Source: Sipunculus nudus
Taxonomy: Eukaryota; Annelida; Sipuncula; Golfingiida; Sipunculidae
DNA: 64,000 nucleotides
Assembly: GCA_026874595.1 (NCBI GenBank)
Contig: CM049307.1
Coordinates: 63,826,370-63,890,369 of the forward strand
Direction of reading: 5' to 3'
Shown: piece after piece, positions 1-64,000 of the stretch
Numbering within the stretch: position 1 is the stretch's first letter
Layout: each line of letters begins with the position of its first letter
Notes under the pieces: model-generated
Database searches by the model: none
What the model was told of the DNA's origin: nothing
Seen by the model: the letters and a program-made list of their open reading frames with translations, nothing else
Position numbers and translations under genes: made by a program

Positions 1-1480
1 CACTCTGTCCCTCTCAGAAAGTTTACATCTCTGCCAGCAGGGTACACACTGTCCCTCTACACAAAGTAAACACATCTTCCATTAGGCCACACTCTGTCCC
101 TCTACACAAAGTATACATCTCTTCCAGCAGGACACACTCTCTGTCCCTCTACACAAAGTATACATCTCTTTCAGTAGGCCACAATCTGTCCCTCTACACA
201 AAGTATACATCTCTTCTAGGAGACACTGTCCCTCTCAGAAAGTATACATCTCTTCCAGCAGGGCACACTCTCTGTCCCTCTACACAAAGTTCACACCTTT
301 TCCAGCAGGAAACACTAGGTCCCTCTACACAAAGTAAACATCTCTTCCAGCAGGCCACACTGTGTCCCTCTGCACAAAGAATACATCTGTTTCAGTAGGC
401 CACACTGTCCCTCTACAGAAAGTATACATCTTTTCCAGATGGACACTCTGTCCCTCTCAGAAAGTTTACATCTCTGCCACCAGGGCACACTCTCTGTCCC
501 TCTACACAAAGTAAACACATCTTCCATTAGGCCACACTCTGTCCCACTACACAAGGTATACATCTTTTCCAGGAGGACACACTCAGTCCCTCTGCACAAA
601 GTAACAGCTCTTCCATTAGGCCACACTCTGTCCCTCTACATAAAATATACATCACTTCCAGCAGTCCACACTTTTTTCCTCTGCACAAAGTACACATTTC
701 TTCCAGTAGGCCACACTCTGTCCCTCTACACAAAGTATATATCTCTTCCAGGAGGCCATACTCTGTCCCTCTACACAGGGTATACATCTCTTCCAGCAGG
801 TCATGCTCTCTGTCCCTCTACACAAAGTTCACCTCTTTTCCAGCAGGACACACTCGGTACCTCTACACAAAGTATACATCTCTTCCATTAGGCCACACTC
901 TCTGTCCCTCTACACAGGATATACATCTCTTCCAGCAGGTTATGCTCTCTGTCCCTCTACACAAAGTATACATCACTTCCAGCAGTCCACACTTTTTTCC
1001 TCTGCACAACGTACATGTTTCTTCCAGTAGGCCACACTGTCCCTCTACACAAAGTATACATCTCTTCCAGGAGACCACACTCTCTGTCCCTTTACACAAA
1101 GTTCACATCTTTTCCAGCAGGACACACTTGGTCCCTCTACACAAACATCTCTTCCATTAGGCCACACTCTCTGTCCCTCTACACAAAGTATACATCTCTT
1201 CCAGCAGGACACATTCTCTGTCATTCTACACAAAGTATACATCTTTTCCAGTAGGGCACGCTTTCTGGCCCTTGTCACAAAGTACACATCTCTTCCAGCA
1301 CACTCTGTTCCTTTGCACAAAGTATACATCTCTTCCAGTAGGCCACACTGTCCTTTACACAAAGTACACATCTTCCAGCAGGACACATTGTCCCTCTACA
1401 CAAAGTTCATATGACATCCAGTACCCCACACATTCTGTCCCTCTACACAGAACACCGCTTTTCCTGGGGCCCAGACTTGC
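1..1480. repeat. Minisatellite, ~45-bp unit
   Basis: About 30 tandem copies of a unit reading ccctctacacaaagtatac, then atctcttccagcaggacac. Copies are ragged in length (about 35-48 bp) and diverged, and the array runs off the left edge. Degenerate copies continue to ~1762. On the plus strand every unit contains a pyrimidine tract plus AG, and the last degenerate units run into a plausible plus-strand splice acceptor at 1761-1762. The overlapping short ORFs here on both strands are repeat artefacts. Confidence 0.9.
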
Positions 1481-1762
1481 TGTTCCTTTAGATAAGCAAA
1501 GTCAGTATTTCTTCTAGGGCCAGGGACCAGTGGCCCTTCTGTAGAATCACAGTCTACAATCTCTTCCAGGGTCTAAGCATTCTTCGACTCCAGATCTCCT
1601 CCAGTTTAGCAGAGATTTAGAGATTTAGGTCTTCAGTGAGATAGTGACACAACACATTCAAAGTCCACATCTGTTCTACACCAGGCTTGCTGTGACTATA
1701 CAAAGTCAAGACTGTTTCAGGGAACCAGTATTTATGTACCTGTACAACACTATCTTTTTCAG

Positions 1763-2855
1763 GGACCTTGGAGCTAATCAGCTGAACTTAAAGAGTGACA
1801 TTTGTCTGAATGAGGCACATTATTGTGTCATCTTGATGCAATACAAAGAACTTAATCCTAAAGTTGGCACTGTGCATGACTGGTGTTTGTCAAGACTCAA
1901 AAATATAACAATTGTTATATATTTAGAAATGATAGGTGACATCAACAGTCTTGTGCAATGGACAACGTTATCCAGGTTCACATCAATTCAGGATAATATA
2001 TGCACCTTTTCCTGAAAAATGACTTTCAAGGTGCTCAAAAGTGCATGATTGAAAGTCAGCTGAGGTAAAATAAGCAGTGTAGCAACTCTCTGCACATGTT
2101 AAATAAACAGGTCTCCTATGAAGACATTGCTGCAACTTTAAAAGGACAGTGATAATCATATCAAAACAGCTGATTTACTATCAAGAGGTCTATTAGATGT
2201 TATATATAGCTAGCCAAAATGTATAGATGACAGCATGTAGTACAAAATATACAGTCCTTTTAAAAGTAACACCATATCTCTGGGACCAGTCACTGAACCA
2301 CCATTGTGACCAACACTGTTGGTTTGCTGGGTATCCTTGAGAATATTTTTTCCTTTACAACTTTCAATCTGGTGTCTGCTACAAAACCCCCAAAGTTACA
2401 AAGCCAGCCTTCTTGTGTACATTTGCAATTTCAAATCTGACTCCTCTGACAGTCCATGTTCTGGCCACCATTTTCATCTTCCAAATATTAAAATATCATC
2501 ATACCTAACATAATGGAGATTCTTCTGAAGAACAAAGCCAATGACAGGACAGTTCCTGTCAACCCTTGGTACTTCTGTTTACACCAGTTTCCCTCAAAGT
2601 TAATATCATTAGAGACAGATGTTTGACTCATATGGCCACAATACATGAATGAACTTACATACTCATCCCCCCCCTAATTATCATAGCTTAATCAAGATTA
2701 TTCATCAGTATCATACTAATATCTGCCATTTTGCCACCTTTCAAAGGGATTCATTTTTTTCTAACAACTATAGATGACATCAGAATCAAATTTGTTTATG
2801 CTGTAATAAAATGTGTGTATGCATTGTATATAATAAAAGTTTTGAAACACTTTGT
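1763..2855 (+). other. Candidate terminal exon of a convergent plus-strand gene
   Basis: A pyrimidine-rich acceptor (tatctttttcag) ends at 1762. From it a reading frame stays open to a stop just before 2016, giving about 84 residues (DLGANQLNLKSDICLNEAHY at its start) that I do not recognise. AATAAA follows at 2805-2810 and 2832-2837, with a T/G-rich stretch after it (tttgttgttgttat), as expected of a 3' end. Nothing shows it is translated; it may be a non-coding exon or chance. Confidence 0.28.
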
Positions 2856-2860
2856 TGTTG

Positions 2861-4034
2861 TTATATTCAGCAAGTCTCAATAAGTAATGTGTATTAAATT
2901 ACAATTAAATTATCCTGCACTGATTTGTATAGATCTAAACCCAACACGAGTCCATGTGTTTCCACCTTGACCAGTGGGCAGAATATAAACCTGGAACTCA
3001 GATTAACCAAATAATTATACCAGCAAAATTCAACATATGCCTTCAATATTTCTTACTTGTCACAGCAACTTCTGCTTCAAAACCAACACAAGAGACCTAT
3101 GGGTCATCACGATACTCAGCATGAAATTACAGGCTAACATTCACAACAAGAAGTTTATCTTCTGAAAACCAAACTGAGATCAATTTCAGATGTTACCTTT
3201 GCCTCTGACCTTCTGACACCAAAGTTGACAGGGCTCTTCTTAAGTGACTGATCAGTCATATATGAAGATTTAATCCAATCATGACTGGTCTATACAGATT
3301 GTAAGACAGTTAAGAAAAAGTTTCATAACTCCAAGAAAATATATCACAGTGACCTAATTTCAGGTTTCCACAGATATTTTTTAAGGTCCTCCATGGATCT
3401 TGAGTCAGAAGTTTCTTGGTCCATTCGTTATGAATTTTGCCTCATTAACATACAACCAGACATGTGATCGCTTACAGTCAGCCGAAAAAAATTATGTTTC
3501 AAATCCTGATATACAGTACTCGTATAACTGGGGGATCAGACATCAGCTCACAGCATCAAAGTGACACGATCCATCCTGTACAGCAACGCACTTCTCTAGC
3601 TTGCAGCTTCAATGAATGGTGACCTTAACATCTCACGTAACTGACAGCAGGACAGCAGATGCTTCAGTTCCTTTATAGCTTGGCAGATCGAGTCAACTTA
3701 GCAGAAGTATGGATGTGAGATTTTAAAGATGCAGTGAGGACATGAACTTATGCATACGAGAAAGTGCTGCCTTGTTTATATAGGACTGATCCTATAATCT
3801 GTTCCTGTGTGACTGGTACAAAGTACCTCTTTTCTCTGGCCATTAGATCCTTAAGAGTAAATGTGTTCAACACCATCTTCAACAGCTTACAGCAATGGAT
3901 TAACCATTGTTGACAGTCATGATGCTCTTCTTTGAAACAAGATTTTACCACAAAAACACATGGATAAAAGAACTGATACCAGTCAGTGCTGTCAACACAT
4001 CATTCTTATAGTAATAATTAAGTAGTTTCAATTA
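2861..4034 (-). other. Probable BTAF1 3' UTR and downstream spacer
   Basis: No coding potential is visible after the BTAF1 stop. No canonical AATAAA is seen on the minus strand close to the stop; an ATTAAA (plus-strand 3269-3274) is the best variant poly(A) signal I found, which would give a ~760-nt 3' UTR. The transcript end is therefore an inference. Confidence 0.35.
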
Positions 4035-58683
<54,649 letters not shown>

Positions 58684-61077
58684 CTGTAAAAATATAAAGT
58701 AAAGATACTGTATCGCATTCAATAATCCACATATCATGTGAGGCTTTAATATAACACATTACAGGGACCTATTCTGATATCTGATGTCCACAAATGAAAT
58801 AATCCATTGAACCTTCTATAAAAAAAAAATAGGCTAGAAAATTTGTTTTGTGTATATTCACATGTTTATAACATGTTGGGGCCCGCCAAAATAATCCAAA
58901 TAGATTCAACAAGACGAGTCATCTGCCATAGCTCAAGCTAAATACAGTTCTGCAAAGGACATTTTTTTCAACTAGTGACCAAACAACTTCCACATAAATG
59001 CAACGAACCAACTTAGGTTACACAGTTAATCCTTTTGTCAACATTGCTGAGTTTACTAACAGCTTGCAGATAAACAAGGTAATACATCTGCCAATGAGGT
59101 GTTATAAAAACTTTTCTTAATAGGAATTACACAGAGTAGATTAATATGTATACAGAGTGAGCAAGAAATACATCCTACAGAAAAGGAGCATGAATAGCTG
59201 GCTTTGAGAACTTAATTTACATTTCTTTATCTCATTTTTATTTCATTTATTACCAATATTTATAAAGCAAAAATATTCACAGTAAAAAATACATGTGCTC
59301 TGTGACACAAAATATACAAAATATAAAATTCAGTCATAACTCATAAAAATATGCATTACATACGAAAAGGCCTGTTTATATACATCATAAAAAGCTTAAT
59401 CTTTGTCATGAAGATGAGACTAACAGGGCCCATATACCAAAAGTCTGCAAATAAAGCAAAAGATGCCAAACAAAGTCATCTAAGTGATGAAGCACTAAAA
59501 TATAATCAGACTTAAACATCACACTACATGATGTGATATCCCATGATTTCCTTCCAACTTTTTTTATGGTGTGCCACAACACATCAAGACAAGTTTCACA
59601 TGTTAAAGGGATATAATTTTGAAGGCTGCAATATTCTAAGATAAATTAGTTATGAAGATGCCACATCATACAGCAAATTCTACAACTGTCTAGGACAAAA
59701 TTGTTTAGGATAAAATAATCCAGGAAAAAAATTGTCTAGGATAAAATTCTCTAGGAAAAAATTGTCCAGGATAATATTGTCTAGGATAAAATTAGTGGTA
59801 CGAATTGGTTGTACAATCAAGATCAATGATTTAAAGAAATAAAACGACTGATGACTGATTATCAGTTGATTATTTTATGTACCTTCTATATTTACCTTAA
59901 ATCTGATGTATTGAATTATACCTAAAGTACAGACTGAGTGAATTCAGTCTGATTTTAAAATCATGCTGATAGGTCAAGGTAGCTGCTGGCCTGTTGGAAC
60001 TTGTTTGCTGCACAAGATTCAGTTTGAATGCTGTTAGCTACCTGGTGTCCCATCTTTCTTTTTTTTGTTCCACGAGGTTTGATTTTTATGGATAATAAAC
60101 CTTCCTTACTTGGGCATACATATACTGTTTGTGATCCATTATGCAAAACTGCAACCAGTTTGATCTATTATGAAAGAAAACAACCAATCATCAACAGAAT
60201 CAATTCACTGGCACACCACTTGATACATGTAAAATACTGTGGTTGGCTTCATATTCGCGAGTCTGAAATTTCGCAATTTCTCCATTTAAATATTTCACAA
60301 TTTCATTTTCGCGATCTCACCAGAACCTAGTGGTGGGAGTCGGTTCCTTTTTCATAATTGATCATCAGTTTGAGCAAACCGACTGATGATCCATTATTAA
60401 TCGGTTAAGACAAATATATGCAATTATTAAAGAAATATGCAATTATCTGTGAAACTGTACCTACGTTTCCCCGGATGGTATTCTCCTCTCGCGCACGAGT
60501 GTAATGATCCTTCCACGTATAAAGACTAATTTTAAGGATCAAATTTAACGATCGGCAACGTCGGGTGATATCTTTCATAATGGAATTACAGAGCATCTAA
60601 GAATGTTAGGCCTATAAAGGGTCTGTTTTTCTAGCACATGCAGGAATATTTAATTGGCCCAGGTGCACTTGGGGCAGATCATACCAACAACAACAACAAA
60701 AAAATTGCACACTAGCTTAAAAAAAAAATCGAGCTTAAATGCAAATACTCAACCGGCCGGGTTAGCCCCCCAAAAAGAAATTTTTAAGGACGGCCTAAAC
60801 AGCAGCACCTGGCATCGGTTGAATAGATTATTTCTTAGAGAATCTTGCAAAATTGGCATAGACCTGGAGAATTTATGAAGTATTTTAACGCCTTCCCGCC
60901 CATATTTTGCAATGTACATTTCATAAGAAAACTCTCCGCTAATTCTGCAGCTCCCTGCGAGTTCACAGATAATAAGTTTAATAAGTCCTCCGTCCTCGCA
61001 TCATCTGTGTCATACTAAGTTACATACTGAAGTTATTTGGGAACACAGACTCATTATATGAAGTGCAGAATGTGGTA
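58684..61077. other. Sequence upstream of visible exon 1
   Basis: No BTAF1 N-terminal exon found by reading the minus strand. Holds a short ~20-bp tandem repeat at 59693-59793 (attgtctaggataaaat) and a MITE fragment at ~60236-60330. Short plus-strand ORFs have no identifiable product. Confidence 0.5.
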
Positions 61078-61640
61078 AACAAGGGACCCATGGGTCACGG
61101 CGCTCAGCTGATCGTGATTGGACTATAAATGTTCTCCTCTGTGATTCTATAATGAGTCAATAAAGCTAATGAATATCATGGACATGTTGGGCTATTATAA
61201 AGGAATGTAATGTAATATGTGAGTAAATGATAAATGAAATTACCTGACTGATGGATTAATAGAGTAAAATATAGAGGTTTATTTTTTATTTATTTAGGAG
61301 GGGTTGAAAATTGTGATATATTTGAGCAAATATGAATGCAATGACAGCAGTAATAAGCAGTAGTAGAATGATGATAAGGCTATTTGTTGAAGGATCTAAA
61401 GTGTATGGTAGTCTGCAAGCTTTCAATTTGACAGATATGGTGTTATGATTAACTATGCTGGTGAAGTGATTTATGAATTTGTGACTGTATGACACAATAT
61501 CTCTTTAGTCTTGACAAGGTACATTATTGTGATGCCCACTATGTCTACATATTACACAATATTGACATAATTTCTGGCATGTACATAGGTACCTATGGAC
61601 GAATAGTTATACAAAATATTAGAGTATGAATATATCTGAT
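61078..61640. repeat. Long dispersed direct repeat, copy 2
   Basis: Near-identical to 9313-9880, including the 69-codon minus-strand ORF at 61286-61495. Diverges after ~61620. Confidence 0.85.
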
Positions 61641-61853
61641 TCATCTTGTTCTTGCTTACTGAGGCTGACTTTGGGATGGGGTTCGGAGAAGGGAAAAGTG
61701 AGGGCAGCACGAAGGTGGATGTAGAAATATTCTATTGTAATGTTTTTCATAAATAAGTCAACTGGGACGAAACGTGAACTTGATCTGTAAGTGGTCATTA
61801 TGCGCCAACAGACCAAACATTAGGCTAGTTTCTGTAAGCATTGCATTGCAAAA

Positions 61854-62888
61854 CTAGAATATTAGCAAAAGCTGATAATCAGTTATAAATTTAAATTAGA
61901 GAGGTATGTACCATGTTTCATAACAATCCACCAAATGCTTCCTGAGAAATAAGCTCCTAAGTTTTTTTCTATACTAAGCTCTGTGACCTTGAAAAGTAGG
62001 TCAAGATCACCCATCTTTGAACTTGACCAACATTTTGTAAATAACATGCATTAGCACTGAAGAAATTAAGTTCCTGTGTTGAATACCTTTGGCGATATCC
62101 TGCACAAAAGGCCAAAATTGAAAAATCTGATAAAAATTCATTAAAAAATCAGAAATTGTAAGTGGTACCACCAAAATTGTGCAGCAGGCACAGACCATCA
62201 TTCGAAATGATCATAGTAAGTTTTGTGAAAATCCACACGTTGGTTAATGAGATATAAGCTTCTGAGTGTTTTTGTATAATCAGCTCTAAAACAAAGAAAA
62301 ATAGGTCAAGGTCACCCATCTTTGCACTCGACCAAGATTTTGCTGATATACATCTTCACTGATGAAATAAAATTACAACGGTGAATCCTTTTAGAGATAT
62401 CCCGCTCACAGGGCCAAAATTGAAAAATCCAATAAAAATTGATTAAAAAGTTAGAAATTGCAGGTGGCGCCACCAAAATTGTGCAGCACGTACAGACCAT
62501 CAGTCCCAATGATCATAGTAAGTTTTGTGAAAATCCACACAATGGTTCCTGAGATATAAGCTTCTGAGTATTTTTTTATAATCAGCTCTAAAATGTAGAA
62601 AAATGGGTCAAGTTCACCAATCTTCGAACTTAACTGAGATTTTATTGATATACATCTTCATTGATGAAATAAAATTCCAACCGTGAATCCTTTTAGAGAA
62701 ATCCTACTCACAAGGTAAAAGTTAACAGACGCGGACGGACGGACGTCAAACGGACGGACAGACGGCAGGACAGACGGACGGACAGAGGGATAGACAGATG
62801 GACGGACAGACGGACGGCAAGACGGACGGACAGACGGACAGCTTGGGTGACGACAATAGCCCATCAGCCTATGAGGTGAGGGCTAAAA
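61854..62888. mobile_element. Dispersed element with tandem core (family C), copy 2
   Basis: Left end actagaatattagcaaaagc, right end gaggtgagggctaaaaa; three core units as in 43692-44714. A GGACGGACAGACGG-type tract at 62730-62842 precedes the right end. No transposase. Confidence 0.75.
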
Positions 62889-64000
62889 ACGGCTGTACAT
62901 GTACATTTGTCATGAAAATTTATATTTTTCATGCAATTTTCTATGTTTAGGAGCCGTAAAACAATAAAAAGTAGGTCACCTGTGACGAAACATGAACTCG
63001 ATCTGTAACTGGTCATTATCTGTCCACACACCAAAAATCAGGCCAATATCTGCAGGCATTGCGAAAAAAAGTCCGTACATGTGTATTTGTCATGAAAATT
63101 TCTATTTTTAATGAAATTTTCTAAGTTAAGGAGCCGTTAAATGGACAAAAGAATTCAGTCTATATCTGGTCATTATCTACTGACACACCAAAAATCAGGC
63201 CAATATCTGCAGGCACTGTGAAAAAAAGTCTGTACATGTGGAATTATCTATTTTTCATGAATTTTTCTAAGTTTAGGAGCCGTAAAACAATCAAAAGTAG
63301 GTCAACCGGGACGAAACACAAGCTCGATCTGTAACTGGTCATTATCTCCCCACACACCAAAAATCAGGCCAATATCTGCAGGCATTGTGAAAAAAAGTCC
63401 GTACATGTGTATTTGTCATGAAAATTTCTATTTTTAATGAAATTTTCTTAGTTAAGGAGCCGTTAAATGGACAAAAGAACTCAGTCTATATCTGGTCATT
63501 ATCTACTTACACACTAAAAATCAGGCCAATATCTGCAGGCACTGTGAAAAAAAGTCCGTACATGTGTATTTGTCTATTTTTCATGAAATTTTTCTAAGTT
63601 TAGGAGCCGTAAAACAATCAAAAGTAGGTCAACCGGGAGGAAACACAAACTTGATCTGTAACTGGTCATTATCTCCCCACACACCAAAAATCAGGCCAAA
63701 ATCTGCAGGCATTGCGAAAAAAAGTCCGTACATGTGTATTTGTCATGAAAATTTCTATTTTTCATGAAATTTTCAAAGTTTAGGAGCCGTAAAACGGTCA
63801 AAAGCAGGTCAACCGGGACAAAACGCGAACTCGATCTGTAACTGGTCATTATCTGCCCACACACCAAAAATCAGGCCAAAATCTGCTGGCATTGCGAAAA
63901 AAAGTCCGTACATGTGTATTTGTCATGAAAATTTCTATTTTTCATGAAATTTTCAAAGTTTAGGAGCCGTAAAACGGTCAAAAGCAGGTCAACCGGGACA
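62889..64000. repeat. ~160-180 bp tandem array, continues past window
   Basis: Six to seven copies marked by 'gcgaaaaaaagtccgtacatg' at about 63060, 63230, 63385, 63545, 63715 and 63895, with 'gtttaggagccgtaaaac' and 'gatctgtaactggtcattat' in each. Two diverged copies lie in the family A element (9001-9310). The last two full units are near-identical, indicating recent homogenisation. Confidence 0.9.

Noticed and set aside
439-1517. Overlapping ORFs on both strands with Cys-rich (TLCRGTE) or SVPLHKV repeats
   Set aside because: Both strands are open over the same tandem array, as expected from a stop-poor repeat, and units have irregular lengths.

Overview
The window is invertebrate nuclear DNA, most likely from a bivalve mollusc or close relative. 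It is AT-rich and intron-rich, full of tandem repeats, and carries dispersed elements with internal tandem cores and GGACGGACGGAC-type tracts of a kind common in bivalves. The species assignment is an inference; no mitochondrial or rRNA marker is present.

One gene dominates. On the minus strand, 34 exons between 58683 and 4035 encode the C-terminal ~1646 residues of BTAF1 (TAF172/Mot1), the Snf2-family ATPase that strips TBP from DNA. All exon phases join in frame without a break (4941 nt including the stop). The protein runs from the basic N-terminal linker through the HEAT-repeat array to a complete Snf2 ATPase with motifs [32 protein letters not shown] and [11 protein letters not shown]. 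By comparison with human BTAF1 (about 1849 residues), only the first ~200 residues are missing; I found no exon for them, so they should lie beyond 64000. A weak candidate for a convergent plus-strand terminal exon lies at 1763-2855.

The most unusual feature is in the introns. At several BTAF1 splice junctions the intron side is occupied by a tandem array whose unit is a copy of the junction itself (about 10-45 nt of exon plus adjoining intron). Clear cases are the exon 8 donor (48-bp unit, 46081-50291), exon 7 acceptor (37-38 bp, 51866-53130), exon 14 donor (~47 bp, 34910-38617), exon 27 acceptor (38 bp, 15690-15925) and exon 11 acceptor (~72 bp, split by a mobile element). Weaker cases sit at exons 17, 22, 16 and perhaps 30, and at the candidate plus-strand exon. 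The arrays leave the coding sequence intact but place dozens of decoy splice sites in the introns.

The rest of intronic space is mobile DNA: TIR elements (21051-22459, 30709-31871, 8433-8848, 17033-17213), three families of non-autonomous elements with tandem cores (8968-9951; 10857-12317 and 41993-43232; 43692-44714 and 61854-62888), a decayed retrotransposon RT/RNase H fragment (23170-24070), paired dispersed repeats and long AT microsatellites. The far right (62889-64000) is a ~160-180 bp tandem array that continues out of the window.
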